A stretch of DNA of 64,000 nt from NCBI RefSeq assembly GCF_006439015.1, contig NZ_RCZG01000015.1:1-64000 (forward strand), written 5' to 3'. Both the position numbers and the translations under genes were made by a program. Origin of the DNA: Mycolicibacterium hodleri. GTDB lineage: Bacteria > Actinomycetota > Actinomycetes > Mycobacteriales > Mycobacteriaceae. The notes beneath the pieces are model-generated. The model did not search any database. It was not told where the DNA came from and saw nothing but the letters and a program-made list of their open reading frames with translations. Each line of letters begins with the position of its first letter. Within the stretch, counting starts at the first letter, position 1. Below are positions 20,414 to 33,255 of this stretch, piece by piece.

Positions 20414-23400
20414 TTGCCCTCGCCCTCCGCCTGAATCCGGTTGATCGCCTCGCTCATGTGCGCGCCGACCTTCGCAATGTACGGCTCGTCGATCGCCTGG
20501 ATGTGCTCGCCCCCGATGGCCACCACCTCGAGATCGGACACGAATTCACCCCAGCCGCCGTCGGGCTGACGGACCGCGTATCGCGGTTCGAACTTGATCG
20601 CGTCGTCGTGATAGCGGTCGGCCATGTAGAGGGTGACGTGGCCGTCGTACGGCTCGATCACCGCGGTGTCGATGGCACGGTTGTCCAGATACGACGTCCG
20701 CTGATGCTCGATGATGCCGCCGGGGATCTGGACGCCCGCGTCTCTGACTGCGTTCAGCACGAACTCCACCTGACCCGCGTCGTCGAGTCCCTCCAGCTCC
20801 TCGTACGGGATCGGGGGGATCTCGACGTTGAACGTCTTCTGCGCGAACTCCGCGTACCGGTCCCAGCGCTTGCGGGTTTCCTCCTTGGTCTGAGGAACCT
20901 CCTCGCCGGCGCGAACCGTGTCGATGAGCCCGACGAACTGAACGTCGGCGCCCGCCTGTTTGAGCCCGATGGCGCAGGCGTAGGCCAGCACGCCACCCAG
21001 TGACCAACCGGTCAGAATGAACGGTCGACCCTTCTTCTGTCCCGTCGCTCCGGTCGCCCAACCGTTGAGCTCCAGCAGCTTCGGCACGTACTGCGCAGCG
21101 CGCTCCTGGATGGTGCCCTCGACGCGTTCGAAACCGTACATCGGCGTGCCCGCGGGCAGCCGTTTGAGCAGCGGCTCGTAGACCACGGTGGAACCGCCGG
21201 CGGCGTGGAACGTGTAGACCGGAACCTGGGCCTCGCCTAACGGACCTTCGGCTGGCTTCCGGATGGTCCGCACGAAGCCGTCGAGCTCGCCCGCCTCGAG
21301 GAACTCCCGCACCGTCGTGGCGAGCTCCTCGATGGTCTGCGCGTTCGTCACGTCGTCGGCGGTGATGGTGCCCTCGGCGCGCTCGGTCAGCCGCTGCGCC
21401 ATCTTCTGCGCCTCATCGTCTGACAGCGACCGCAGCGGGTTGAAGATGCCGCCGGGAGACCTACCGGTGACGATCGCCCACGTGGCGAACGTGACCCGCT
21501 CGGCGGCGTCGCGCGGCGGCACGTCGGAGTTCAGCGCCTCGGCCACGGCCTGCTGGTTGAGCACCTGCGCGGCGCCGACCAGGTTCGGCGACGTCGTCTC
21601 GCTCTTGGGTGTCGCCGCCGACGGCCCCGCGGGGTTGGTCGGGGGCGGAGGTGGGGGTGGAGGTGTGCCCGGCGCGGGGGCTCCGGCTTCGCTTTCGGCC
21701 GCCTTCGCGGCGAGCATCTCCTCGAGCTCGGCGACCGTGGTCGCCCCGCCCATCAGCTCGGCCTGCGCCGCGGCGATCTCCTCGTCGGACTGCGTCTTCT
21801 GCACCTCGGCGAGCTGGTCGACCTCCTCGCGGTGCTCGATCGCGTACGTGATCAGCTTCTCGACGGCGTACAGGTTGGCGTCCCGCACCGCGGTCAGCTG
21901 AATCGGCGGCAGGTCGAAGTCGTACTCGGCACGATTCTTGATCCGCACCGCCATCAGCGAGTCGAGGCCCAGCTCGATGAGCGGTACCTCCCACGGCAGA
22001 TCCTCGGGCTCGTAACCCATGGCGCTACCGACGATGGTGCCGAGCCGTTCTCCGATGGTCTCGCCGCTGTCGGGTGACCACTTGGCGAAGCCCGCCGCGA
22101 TACCCGCGCCCGCAGTGAGGCTGTCGTGCAGAATCGCTGCGTCATCCTCCGGCTCTGGCTCGGGAGCCACCTGCGTCGCCACCTCGGTCACCGCAGCACC
22201 GGCGCCGACGGCCGTGGGCAACGCCGTCGCCTGGCCAGCACGGGTCACGATCGCGTCGTAGACCAGCGTGAACGACTCCTCGATGCGGGCGTGCACCTGC
22301 ACCGTGGCGCCACCGGGATGCCTGGTCAGCGTCGTCACCAGCCGGGCGTCGTCGGCCGGAATCGCGCGCTGCTCGTAGGCCGTCAGCTTGGCGTCCGGAA
22401 GTACCGCTGCCGCAGCGGCTTTCACCAGCACGGCGAGATCGGTCGCGGCACGCGGGGCGTACTCCCAGGCATGGCGGCCGTCGGGCATCGCGACGTGCGT
22501 ACCGGGCAGGATGCCGGATCCGTCAGCGGAGAACCTGACGTCGAGCCAGTGCGGCTTGCGCCGGAACTTCGTCGGCGGAACGTCCGCGTAGTCGGAGGCA
22601 TCCGAGGCCCTGGAGAAGAGCAGGCGGAAGTCCAGATCGTGGCCGTGCACGAACAGTTGCGCCATGGCCGTGGTCATCGAGTCGACCTCGTCCTGCTTGC
22701 GTGCGAGCGTCGCGATCAACTGCGCGTCATGAAGTCCGGCGGAGGCGGTGGTCAACCCAACCTGCATGAGCGCCACCGGGTTCGGCGCCAGCTCCAGGAA
22801 CGTGGTGTGGCCGTTGTCGACGGCGTTGCGGATGCCGTGCGTGAAGTAGACGCTGTGCCGCAAGCCCTTCTTCCAGTAGTCGAGTTCGTGGATCGGCTCG
22901 CCGCCGGCCCGAATGAAGCCGCCCTCGTGAACCGTGGAGTAGTAGGGGACCTTTAGCGGCAGCGCCTCGATGCCCTGTAGCTCCGCTGCGAGCTCACCGA
23001 GCAGCGGATCCATCTGCTGGGTATGGCTGGCGCCCTTGGTTTGGAACTTGCGGGCGAACTTGCCCTCGGACTCGGCCCTCGCGATGATCGCGTCGACCTG
23101 ATCGGGCGGACCGCCGATGACCGTCTGGGTGGGCGCTGCGTAGACGCACACCTCGAGGTCGGGGAAGTCAGAGAACACGTCTCTGATCTCGTCGGCGGAG
23201 TACTCGACGAGCGCCATCAGACGGATGTACTCACCGAAGAGCATCGCCTCGCCCTCACCCATCAGATGGGCACGCGAGCAGATGGTGCGGGTGGCGTCGA
23301 CCAGCGACAGACCACCCGAGAAGTAGGCAGCCGCCGCCTCGCCGAGCGACTGCCCTATGAGGGCACCGGGTTTCGCACCATGCGCCTTGAGGACCTCACC

Positions 23401-25857
23401 GAGAGCGACCTGGATGGCGAAGATCACGGTCTGGGTGGTCTCGATGCCGTAGTCCTGCGCATCGTCGAGGATCAGCTCGACGATCGAGTACCCCAGCTCG
23501 TCCTGAACCAGGGCGTCGACCTTGTTGATCCACTCGGCGAAGATCTCGTCGCGCAGGTACAGGCTCTTGCCCATCTTGCGGTGCTGAGCGCCGAATCCGG
23601 CCAGCACCCACACCGGTCCGTTGGTCACTGGACCGTCGGCGGCGAGCACCAGCGGCGTCTGCTTGCCCTCGGCCAGCGCGCGTAGCCCCTTGACCGCCTC
23701 GTCGTGGTCGTGGGCCAGCACCACGGCGCGGGACCGGCCGTGGTTGCGCCTGCTGAGTGACCGGCCGATCGACTCGAGCGATGACGCCCTGCCCTCCGGT
23801 CCGTCGATCCAGTCGGCCAGCTCACCGGCGGTGGCACGCTTGCGTGAGGTGAGGAAGCCCGAAACCGCGATCGGTACCAGCGCTTTCGTAGGCTCGGCGG
23901 TCTCGGCTGCGTCCAGCTCCTCACGCGCGACTTCGAGCAATCGCAGAGCCTCGTCGGTCAGGCCAGGCAGCTCTGGCTCGTCGCCCACCGCGCTGGCGCG
24001 TACGTCGAGGCCGTCGTCTTCATCGTCGTCATCATCTTCATCGAAGCCCGATTCTCTTCGCGCAAGCGGCTCATCGACGAACTCGCCGTACTCGTCCATC
24101 TTCACTCCGCCGACGTACACGGCACCGGCCACGGACTTCGCCTGTGCCGCAACGGGTGCCGCCTCGAGTTCCGGCTCGACGAGATCACTCGGCAGCACTT
24201 CGCGCATCACCAGGTGGGCGTTCGCGCCGCCGAAACCGAACCCGGACACCCCGGCGATGGCGTGACCGCTGTAGCGCGGCCACTCGCTCGTGGTGTCGTT
24301 GACCTTGATCCGGATCTTCTCGAAGTCGATGTACGGATTTGGCCCTGCGTAGTTGATCGACGGGGGCAGCTTGTCGTTCTTCAACGACAGGGCGACCTTC
24401 GCCAGGCTGGCCGCACCCGCGGCCGACTCCAGATGTCCCACATTGGATTTCACGGCGCCGAGCAGTGCAGGCCGGTCGGCGGAACGGCCCTTGCCGACGA
24501 CGCGGCCAAGCGCGTCGGCCTCGATCGGGTCACCGAGGATGGTGCCGGTGCCGTGAGCCTCAACGTAGTCGACGTCTCGCGGGTTGATGCCCGCATCCTT
24601 GTATGCCTTGCGCAGCACCTCGGCCTGAGCGTCCGGGTTGGGGGCCAGCAGTCCGTTGGAGCGTCCGTCGTGGTTGACCGCACTGCCTGCGATGACGGCC
24701 AAGATCTCGTCACCGTCGCGGCGGGCGTCGGCCACGCGCTTGAGCACCAGCATGCCGCCGCCCTCCGAGCGGGCGTAGCCGTCGGCGTCTTGCGAGAACG
24801 ACTTGATCCGGCCGTCAGGTGCCAGCACGCCTCCGACCTCGTCGAAGCCGACCGTCACCATCGGGGTGACGAGTGCGTTCACGCCGCCGGCGAGCACCAC
24901 GTCGACGTCGCCGGCACGCAGGGCCTTCACGCCTTCGTGCACGGCCACCAATGACGAGGAGCACGCCGTGTCAATCGCCATCGACGGGCCGCGGAAGTCA
25001 TAGAAGTACGACACCCGATTGGCGATGATCGAACTCGCGGTGCCGGTGATCGCGTAGGGGTGTGCGACCGCGGGATCGGAGACGCTGAGCATGCTGTAGT
25101 CGTTCGTGGAGCTGCCGACGTACACGCCGACATTGCCGCCGCGAAGGCTCGACGCCGGAATCCTGGCGTGCTCCAACGCTTCCCACGTGAGCTCCAGAGC
25201 CATCCGCTGCTGCGGATCGATGTTGTCGGCCTCCATCTTCGACAGCGCGAAGAACTCGGAGTCGAACCCCTTGATGTCCGTCAGGTAGCCACCGCGGGTG
25301 CGCGCCTTGGCGACCCGCTCGGCGATCCTCGGCTCGCTGAGGAATTCCTCCCAACGGCCCTCGGGCAGATCGGTGATCGCGTCGCGGCCCTCGAGCAGCG
25401 CCTGCCACATCTCGTCGGGGGTGTTCAGGTCACCGGGGAACCGGGTTCCGATGCCCACGATGGCGATGTTGGCCAAGTCTTCGTCGACCGTGCGCGACCA
25501 ATCGAAGTCCGACTCGTCGGCTTCATTTTCTTCGGGCTCACCCTCGACGATCACGGCCGCCAACGCCTCGATGGTGGGATGCCGGAACGCGACGGTGGCC
25601 GTCAACGTCACACCGGTGAGGTCCTCGATATCACTGGCCATCGCGACGGCGTCGCGCGACGACAGGCCCAGTTCGACCATCGGAGCGGACTCGTCGATCG
25701 TGTCGGCGGATTGCCCCGTCGCATCGGCGATCCAGTTGCGCAGATACTCCCGAAGCTCCGCCACCGTCTTGTCGGTGCGGGCCGGCCGCTCTTCGGCCAC
25801 CGGAGACGGCGAGTCGTCTCCCACCGTGGGCTGCGAATCGTCTTCGGCGTCAGTCAT
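20410..25857 (-). CDS. pks13: Mycolate-condensing polyketide synthase Pks13
   Basis: A type I PKS that condenses the meromycolyl and carboxylated alpha chains and then transfers the product. In ORF numbering from GTG 25863 the order is: N-terminal ACP (Ser69 in LGLSSRDAV); KS (Cys near residue 299 in DTACSSSL, with EAHGTGT and SNVGHLE); AT ([11 protein letters not shown] near 837); second ACP (LGLDSLMAV near 1301); a Pro-rich linker; and a thioesterase ([10 protein letters not shown] near 1620). ATG 25857 is preferred over GTG 25863 because AGAGGA lies 8 bases upstream. A very acidic Asp-rich patch lies between KS and AT. At about 1815 residues it is longer than MTB Pks13 (1733). Confidence 0.97.
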   Translation of the reverse strand: MTDAEDDSQPTVGDDSPSPVAEERPARTDKTVAELREYLRNWIADATGQSADTIDESAPMVELGLSSRDAVAMASDIEDLTGVTLTATVAFRHPTIEALAAVIVEGEPEENEADESDFDWSRTVDEDLANIAIVGIGTRFPGDLNTPDEMWQALLEGRDAITDLPEGRWEEFLSEPRIAERVAKARTRGGYLTDIKGFDSEFFALSKMEADNIDPQQRMALELTWEALEHARIPASSLRGGNVGVYVGSSTNDYSMLSVSDPAVAHPYAITGTASSIIANRVSYFYDFRGPSMAIDTACSSSLVAVHEGVKALRAGDVDVVLAGGVNALVTPMVTVGFDEVGGVLAPDGRIKSFSQDADGYARSEGGGMLVLKRVADARRDGDEILAVIAGSAVNHDGRSNGLLAPNPDAQAEVLRKAYKDAGINPRDVDYVEAHGTGTILGDPIEADALGRVVGKGRSADRPALLGAVKSNVGHLESAAGAASLAKVALSLKNDKLPPSINYAGPNPYIDFEKIRIKVNDTTSEWPRYSGHAIAGVSGFGFGGANAHLVMREVLPSDLVEPELEAAPVAAQAKSVAGAVYVGGVKMDEYGEFVDEPLARRESGFDEDDDDDEDDGLDVRASAVGDEPELPGLTDEALRLLEVAREELDAAETAEPTKALVPIAVSGFLTSRKRATAGELADWIDGPEGRASSLESIGRSLSRRNHGRSRAVVLAHDHDEAVKGLRALAEGKQTPLVLAADGPVTNGPVWVLAGFGAQHRKMGKSLYLRDEIFAEWINKVDALVQDELGYSIVELILDDAQDYGIETTQTVIFAIQVALGEVLKAHGAKPGALIGQSLGEAAAAYFSGGLSLVDATRTICSRAHLMGEGEAMLFGEYIRLMALVEYSADEIRDVFSDFPDLEVCVYAAPTQTVIGGPPDQVDAIIARAESEGKFARKFQTKGASHTQQMDPLLGELAAELQGIEALPLKVPYYSTVHEGGFIRAGGEPIHELDYWKKGLRHSVYFTHGIRNAVDNGHTTFLELAPNPVALMQVGLTTASAGLHDAQLIATLARKQDEVDSMTTAMAQLFVHGHDLDFRLLFSRASDASDYADVPPTKFRRKPHWLDVRFSADGSGILPGTHVAMPDGRHAWEYAPRAATDLAVLVKAAAAAVLPDAKLTAYEQRAIPADDARLVTTLTRHPGGATVQVHARIEESFTLVYDAIVTRAGQATALPTAVGAGAAVTEVATQVAPEPEPEDDAAILHDSLTAGAGIAAGFAKWSPDSGETIGERLGTIVGSAMGYEPEDLPWEVPLIELGLDSLMAVRIKNRAEYDFDLPPIQLTAVRDANLYAVEKLITYAIEHREEVDQLAEVQKTQSDEEIAAAQAELMGGATTVAELEEMLAAKAAESEAGAPAPGTPPPPPPPPTNPAGPSAATPKSETTSPNLVGAAQVLNQQAVAEALNSDVPPRDAAERVTFATWAIVTGRSPGGIFNPLRSLSDDEAQKMAQRLTERAEGTITADDVTNAQTIEELATTVREFLEAGELDGFVRTIRKPAEGPLGEAQVPVYTFHAAGGSTVVYEPLLKRLPAGTPMYGFERVEGTIQERAAQYVPKLLELNGWATGATGQKKGRPFILTGWSLGGVLAYACAIGLKQAGADVQFVGLIDTVRAGEEVPQTKEETRKRWDRYAEFAQKTFNVEIPPIPYEELEGLDDAGQVEFVLNAVRDAGVQIPGGIIEHQRTSYLDNRAIDTAVIEPYDGHVTLYMADRYHDDAIKFEPRYAVRQPDGGWGEFVSDLEVVAIGGEHIQAIDEPYIAKVGAHMSEAINRIQAEGEGK

Positions 25858-25917
25858 GTTCACTGTCCTCTGTTCTTCGCACGTGCGGCCCGTAGCGACG
25901 ATGCGGTCGCTGCCGCG

Positions 25918-27807
25918 TCAGTCGGTCTCGTCGGGGAATGCGTTCGCGATCTTTCCGGTGCGCAGGCTGTTGTCGAGATATGCCGACCGGCAGGCACGAC
26001 GGCCGATCTTTCCGCTCGAGGTTCGTGGGATCGCACCGGCGGGCGTCAGTAGCACGTCGCGCACGGTGACACCGTGGCGGACCGCGATCGCGGCACGGAT
26101 CTCGTCCGCCACCGGCCCCAGATCCATCTTGTTGGCACCGGCCGCCCGCTCGGCGACGATCACCAGTTGCTCGGACGTGTCCTGCGGGTCGCGTTTGAGA
26201 CCGGCGTGCGAATTGTCGAACACGTCGTCGGGGAGCTGGTTGGCCGGCACCGAGAACGCGGCGACGAAGCCGGTGCGCAACGCCTTGCTGGCCTCCTGCG
26301 CCGAGTACTCGAGATCCTGCGGGTAGTGGTTGCGGCCGTCGATGATGACCAGATCCTTGACGCGACCCGTGATGTAGAGGTCGCCGTCGTGGAAGGCGCC
26401 GTAGTCACCGGTGCTGACCCACGTCGCATCGTCGGGCGAGCCCGTGGCATGGGAGGGTTCGGTCCTCGACTTCAGGATGTTGTGGAACGTCGCCACCGAC
26501 TCGTCGGGCTTGTTCCAGTAACCGGTGCCCATGTTCTGACCGCTGATCCACACCTCGCCGATCTGCCCGTCGGGCAGTTCGGTCGCTGTCTCGGCGTCGA
26601 CGATGGTGGCCCACTCGGCCACACCGACCTTGCCCGCCGACGCCTGCGCGACTGCAGACGGCGCGTCCTCGGGCACCTCGACGAAGCGCATCGCGTTCAG
26701 CTCGTCGCGGTCGACGTAGACGACCTTCGGCGGCTCGTTCGTCGGGGTGGTCGACACGAACAGCGTCGCCTCGGCCAGACCGTACGACGGCTTGATGGCC
26801 TTCGGGTTGAACCCGAACGGATTGAAGGCCTCGTTGAAGCGGCGGACCGTGGCGGCCGAGATCGGCTCGCTGCCGTTGAGGACCGCCTTGACGTTCGACA
26901 GGTCCATCGGCGGCTCGCCGTCCTTGGGCACGCCACGCGCTGCGGCGTGGTCGAACGCGAAGTTCGGTGCGACGGAGATGACACCACCGGTGTCGTCGTC
27001 CTTGCGGGCCATCTCGCGCATCCACCGGCCCGGCCTGCGCACGAACGCGGCAGGCGTCATGAAGGTGATGTAGTGGCCGACCACGGGCGGGATCATCGCC
27101 GTGACGAGACCCATGTCGTGGAAGAACGGCAGCCAGGTGACGCCGCGGTCACCCTCGTCGCCACCGATGCCCTCGATGACCTGGACGATGTTGGTGGCCA
27201 GGTTCAGGTGGGTGATCTGGACGCCGGTCGGGATGCGCGTCGAGCCCGACGTGTACTGCAGGTACGCGATGGTGTCGTGCGTGATGTCCTCCTGCACCCA
27301 GGTGGCTCCGACGTCGTCGGGCACCGCGTCGACGGCGATGACGCGGGGACGTTCCTTGGCGGGCCGGGTACGGAAGAACTTCCGGACACCCTCGGCAGAG
27401 TCGGTGGTGGTCAGGATCGCGGTGGGTTGGCAGTCGTCGAGGACGGCGTGCAGCCGGCCGACGTGTCCGGGCTCGGCCGGGTCGAACAGGGGGACGGCGA
27501 TCCGGCCCGCGTAGAGGACCCCGAAGAATCCGACGAGGTAGTCCAGGCTCTGGGGGCACAGGATGGCGATGCGATCACCGGGCTGGGTGACCTGCTGAAG
27601 TCGGGCACCCACCGCCTTGTTGCGGGCACTGAAGTCGCGCCAGCTCAGATTCCGTGCGATGCCGTCGCGTTCGGTCGAGAAGTCGATGAACTGGTAGGCG
27701 AGGTTGTCACCGCGGACCTTCGCCCACTTCTCGACGTGTCGGACCAGGTTGCCGCTGTCGGGAAACCTAATTAGGCCGTCCTTCAAGAACGGGTTGTGGA
27801 ATCCCAT
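25918..27807 (-). CDS. fadD32: Long-chain fatty-acyl-AMP ligase FadD32
   Basis: A 629-residue fatty acyl-AMP ligase that activates the meromycolic acid and loads it on the N-terminal ACP of Pks13. The ATP-binding loop [11 protein letters not shown] is near residue 184. [18 protein letters not shown] and the hinge [18 protein letters not shown] follow, and the conserved Lys near residue 600 is in [10 protein letters not shown]. It is first in the operon fadD32-pks13-accD4, 60 bases before pks13. The length agrees with MTB (637). Confidence 0.97.
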   Translation of the reverse strand: MGFHNPFLKDGLIRFPDSGNLVRHVEKWAKVRGDNLAYQFIDFSTERDGIARNLSWRDFSARNKAVGARLQQVTQPGDRIAILCPQSLDYLVGFFGVLYAGRIAVPLFDPAEPGHVGRLHAVLDDCQPTAILTTTDSAEGVRKFFRTRPAKERPRVIAVDAVPDDVGATWVQEDITHDTIAYLQYTSGSTRIPTGVQITHLNLATNIVQVIEGIGGDEGDRGVTWLPFFHDMGLVTAMIPPVVGHYITFMTPAAFVRRPGRWMREMARKDDDTGGVISVAPNFAFDHAAARGVPKDGEPPMDLSNVKAVLNGSEPISAATVRRFNEAFNPFGFNPKAIKPSYGLAEATLFVSTTPTNEPPKVVYVDRDELNAMRFVEVPEDAPSAVAQASAGKVGVAEWATIVDAETATELPDGQIGEVWISGQNMGTGYWNKPDESVATFHNILKSRTEPSHATGSPDDATWVSTGDYGAFHDGDLYITGRVKDLVIIDGRNHYPQDLEYSAQEASKALRTGFVAAFSVPANQLPDDVFDNSHAGLKRDPQDTSEQLVIVAERAAGANKMDLGPVADEIRAAIAVRHGVTVRDVLLTPAGAIPRTSSGKIGRRACRSAYLDNSLRTGKIANAFPDETD

Positions 27808-27999
27808 TTCACTCTCCTGTCGACGCCGATCCCACCCCGAAGTCGGGCAAGGCCAAACCTCAAGATCGTACCGGGGCGCGGCGTTTCACTTTTGGACCAA
27901 CTGCGCGACACCCCGCCGTGTTTCTAGGGCGGTCGTTCTTACTTTTCTCTTAATGTTAAGTGACCTTTTGGCAGAGGCCAAATCCGTGCCGGTCCCAGC
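27808..27999 (-). promoter_or_regulatory. fadD32 upstream region
   Basis: A 192-base non-coding stretch, locally A/T-richer than its surroundings, that must carry the promoter of fadD32-pks13-accD4. A 12-base inverted repeat CTTAATGTTAAG lies at 27949-27960 and could be an operator. I cannot place the -10 box with confidence. Confidence 0.4.
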
Positions 28000-29010
28000 T
28001 CACCCGTGCTTGGGATGCGGAGCGTTGTCGATGAGGCCCTGGGCCCAGGCTTCCGTCCACTGCGTCGCAGTCTGCCCGTTGAAGGACCAGAACTCCGGTG
28101 TGTTGTAGAGAGCGTGCACCGGTTGGCCCGCCCCGCCGCTGAGCGTCTCCAGCGTCTTCGGCAGGTTGATGATCGAGAAGGCGCCCTCCGGCGCCGAACA
28201 GATCAGATCACCCGGGCCGCAGATCTGGTTGGTGCGGTCGCCGAGCGCTCCGAAGCCACCGGGCCGTGGGCCCGTCATGGCCAAGCCGAGCGCCGAGAGC
28301 GTCGGCACTTCCTGCAACGTGATCTCGGCGCCTTGACCGGCGGGATCGGGACCGATGTTCTGCCCGACGCCGTCCTGCCTGCGACCATCGGCGATCAACG
28401 TCACCCCGAGCACCAGGTCCGCGTCGATGGGGCCGCGACCATTGCCGATGTCGCTGGCGATATCACCACCGATGACGGCGCCCTGCGAGAACCCGACGAT
28501 CACGTAGCTCGTCAGCGGGCAGCGGCTATTCATCTCGGTCAGCGCCTGGATGGCGGCCTTCGTTCCCTCGGCGCGGCTGTCGTTGTACGACATCTGATTG
28601 TCTGCCGCGAACGGATTGTGGAACTGCGCGGTGTACGGAACCGTGTAGATCGCCACCCGATCCTCGCCGAACGCCTGACGCAACGGGTTGGTCACGTTCA
28701 GAAGCAGCGCGATCGGGAACTGGGTCGGATTCACCGGGTCGAGCTGAGGTGAAGACTCCCAGGTTCCGGGAATCGACAGCACCATCACGTCCGCGCAACT
28801 GGCGTCCTGGAACTCCGGCCGCGGTTTCTGACCGGGCGTCGTGATTCCGGTCGGCGGCTGGGCCGTCGGCGGCGTCGCGGTGGGTGGCGATTGCGGGGAG
28901 CGCATCAGGATCCATAGTCCGACGACGACGAGGCCGACCAGCACCGCCACCGCGCCGGCGGCGGTCAGAGCGAGGACACGGTGGCGTTTGCGACGGCGGG
29001 TATTGGCCAT
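28000..29010 (-). CDS. Cutinase-like envelope lipase/phospholipase (Culp6, Rv3802c type)
   Basis: A 336-residue alpha/beta hydrolase anchored by one N-terminal membrane helix (about residues 14-34, preceded by an Arg-rich stretch), then a Pro/Thr-rich linker and an extracytoplasmic cutinase domain. The nucleophile is in [12 protein letters not shown] (Ser near 173), the Asp in [10 protein letters not shown] and the His in QPVHALYN. Rv3802c is an essential lipase/phospholipase A (with thioesterase activity) next to the mycolate operon and is thought to act in envelope lipid remodelling. The 18-base distance to the upstream DUF732 gene suggests co-transcription. Confidence 0.88.
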   Translation of the reverse strand: MANTRRRKRHRVLALTAAGAVAVLVGLVVVGLWILMRSPQSPPTATPPTAQPPTGITTPGQKPRPEFQDASCADVMVLSIPGTWESSPQLDPVNPTQFPIALLLNVTNPLRQAFGEDRVAIYTVPYTAQFHNPFAADNQMSYNDSRAEGTKAAIQALTEMNSRCPLTSYVIVGFSQGAVIGGDIASDIGNGRGPIDADLVLGVTLIADGRRQDGVGQNIGPDPAGQGAEITLQEVPTLSALGLAMTGPRPGGFGALGDRTNQICGPGDLICSAPEGAFSIINLPKTLETLSGGAGQPVHALYNTPEFWSFNGQTATQWTEAWAQGLIDNAPHPKHG

Positions 29011-29027
29011 GACGTGGGGGTCTCCTA

Positions 29028-29489
29028 CTAGCAGAGTGTGTCGGTAGCAATGCGAATGTAGTCGGCGGTCGCTGCGTTCACCTGGCCGGCGGGGGCCGCC
29101 ACCGACTCGCCGTACGAATCCCTGACGTCACCGCGCACCATCGGCATGATGAAGTCCCACACCACCTGATCGCTTTGATTTGCGGCCCGAGCCTGGCACA
29201 CGCAGGAGCCGATGTTCAACGCCGACAGGTCACTCGACGGTTTTACGCCCGACTCCATCAGAGCGTCGAGAAAGGAACGCTGCTCCGGTGTGACCACCAG
29301 ATCGGGCTCATCACCCGGTCCCAGGACCGGGGGTCCGTCGAAGTTCTGCGCATTGGCACCCACCGCCGTGGTCTGCGACGGTGGCATACCGATGGTTGCC
29401 ATGACGTCATCGCCCATGCCACATCCACTGACCATCAATGCCGCGCAGGCCACCGTGACGCTTGCCGTCCGAGGTCTGCCGAGATGCAC
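29028..29489 (-). CDS. DUF732-type exported lipoprotein
   Basis: A 153-residue protein with a signal peptide ending in a lipobox (ALMVSGC, Cys23), so it is probably lipid-anchored. The C-terminal half shows the DUF732 pattern: [14 protein letters not shown], then an IGSCVCQA segment with paired Cys and a closing [13 protein letters not shown]732 proteins are small exported mycobacterial proteins of unknown role. It lies between fbpD and the cutinase gene; I do not recall a counterpart at this place in MTB. Confidence 0.7.
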   Translation of the reverse strand: MHLGRPRTASVTVACAALMVSGCGMGDDVMATIGMPPSQTTAVGANAQNFDGPPVLGPGDEPDLVVTPEQRSFLDALMESGVKPSSDLSALNIGSCVCQARAANQSDQVVWDFIMPMVRGDVRDSYGESVAAPAGQVNAATADYIRIATDTLC

Positions 29490-29557
29490 GCCTCCAACGT
29501 ACCGGCTTACATCACCGAACCCCGGAAGGCGTTTGCTGAATCAGCCCGCGAGTGCCG

Positions 29558-30442
29558 TTACCTGATGGCGGCGACCAAGTCCCCGGACATCGCGGCGAGC
29601 TGCGGCCCCCAGCTGCCCCAGTCGTGCTGTCCCGAGGTCGGGAAGTCGAAGTGTCCGTTGTGCCCACCGACGGCGCGGTAATGCTGATAGAACGTGCGGT
29701 TGCTGCCGGCTGCCTGAGCGCAGTATCCGATCATCGCGACCGGGTCGGTGCATTCCAACGTGGCGGGGCTGTAGACCCACAGCCGGGTGTTGTTGTCCGC
29801 CAACAACTGCACGTGCACGTCCGGGTCATGCCACTTCCAGCGACCGAGCTGCGCCGCACCCCACATGGCTTGGGTGTTGACCCCGCCGTACTGAGCCATG
29901 CCGGCGGTGATGGCACCGTTCATCGCGGTGGCCGAGGGGGTCAGGAAGCCCGACATCGAGCCTGCGAAGCGGAAGCGGTCAGGGTGGAAGGTGGCCATCA
30001 TCAAGGCACCCGTTCCGCCCTGCGATGCGCCCACGACGCCGTGGCCGTCGGGCGCCAGGCCCTTGTTCGCGGCCAACCAGTCTGGCAACTCCTGGGAGAG
30101 GAACGTCTCCCACTGCCTGCCGCCGTCGGCCTCCCAGTTGGTGTATAGGGTGAAGGCGCCGCTGGCGGGTGCGACCACCGAGATGCCCCTGCCAGCCAAG
30201 GCACTCATCGCGTTGCCCGCGGTCACCCAGTTGCTTACGGGATCGCCGGCGTTGAAGGCGTCGAGCAGGAACACCGCGTGCGGGCCCCCCGCCTGGAACG
30301 CGACCGGGATGTCGCGACCCATCGCCGCCGACGGAACCATCAGGTTCTCGACACCCTCGGCCCTCGCAACGTGTGGGCTGGCCATCCACAGACCCGCGGC
30401 CAGAACCAAGGCGAACATCAACCTGAACAGCCTCATACCCAT
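29558..30442 (-). CDS. fbpD: MPT51/FbpD, antigen 85-related secreted protein
   Basis: A 294-residue secreted alpha/beta protein with a signal peptide (cleavage after about residue 28, ARA). The order and motifs are those of Mpt51: MVPSAAMGRDIPVAFQ, FRFAGSMSGFL, GRWKWHDPDVHVQLLADNNTR and RAVGGHNGHFDFP. MTB Mpt51 is regarded as non-catalytic, with Ala (AQGG) at the nucleophile and no His at the third position. Here Ser140 (GASQGG) and His273 (GQHDWGSW) are present, so activity cannot be excluded. The Glu of the triad is not clear by eye; Glu230 is a candidate. It lies downstream of the two antigen 85 genes. Confidence 0.92.
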   Translation of the reverse strand: MGMRLFRLMFALVLAAGLWMASPHVARAEGVENLMVPSAAMGRDIPVAFQAGGPHAVFLLDAFNAGDPVSNWVTAGNAMSALAGRGISVVAPASGAFTLYTNWEADGGRQWETFLSQELPDWLAANKGLAPDGHGVVGASQGGTGALMMATFHPDRFRFAGSMSGFLTPSATAMNGAITAGMAQYGGVNTQAMWGAAQLGRWKWHDPDVHVQLLADNNTRLWVYSPATLECTDPVAMIGYCAQAAGSNRTFYQHYRAVGGHNGHFDFPTSGQHDWGSWGPQLAAMSGDLVAAIR

Positions 30443-30560
30443 CTCACCAATCTGTTGATCGCCTGAGCGCCCCGCCCGCTCGCCTCACTCCGCGGGCACG
30501 GGCAGCAACGGTTAGTGAATCACATCACGGTGACGGGCCGCGCCGGAAACGAAGCGGTCT

Positions 30561-30583
30561 GCTCTTCGCGCAAGCGCTCATCG
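30561..30583 (+). repeat. Single copy of the second dispersed-repeat core
   Basis: GCTCTTCGCGCAAGCGCTCATCG shares the GCGCAAGCGCTC core with the 36-bp array at 44528-44623. It lies just beyond the terminator of the antigen 85 gene in the 201-base gap before fbpD. Confidence 0.6.
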
Positions 30584-30620
30584 AAAAGACGGCGGCGACC
30601 CCCGAGGGGATCGCCGCCGC
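30581..30620 (-). terminator. Intrinsic terminator of the fbpA-type gene
   Basis: Read on the minus strand, a strong stem (GGCGGCGATCCCC with GGGGGTCGCCGCC, one mismatch, loop of a few bases) is followed by GTCTTTTCGA. It begins about 24 bases after the stop at 30644. It separates the antigen 85 gene from fbpD. Confidence 0.75.
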
Positions 30621-30643
30621 CTACTCGTCGTTTTGGCTACGGC

Positions 30644-31696
<1,053 letters not shown>

Positions 31697-31753
31697 TCAA
31701 CCACACACAGGAGTAATAGCTCTCTCCTGCGAGTGTCCTGCCTGGTCACCGGC

Positions 31754-33255
<1,502 letters not shown>

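Noticed and set aside
18737-20434. A 565-codon open frame on the plus strand opposite accD4
   Set aside because: Antisense shadow caused by high GC; no recognisable protein, whereas accD4 is certain.
26074-27774. A 566-codon plus-strand frame opposite fadD32
   Set aside because: Arg/Gly/Asp/Val-rich translation typical of antisense noise in GC-rich DNA.
31708-31729. Terminator after the antigen 85 paralogue (CAGGAG/CTCCTG stem)
   Set aside because: Only a 6-bp stem with a 10-base loop and no U-run; too weak to call.
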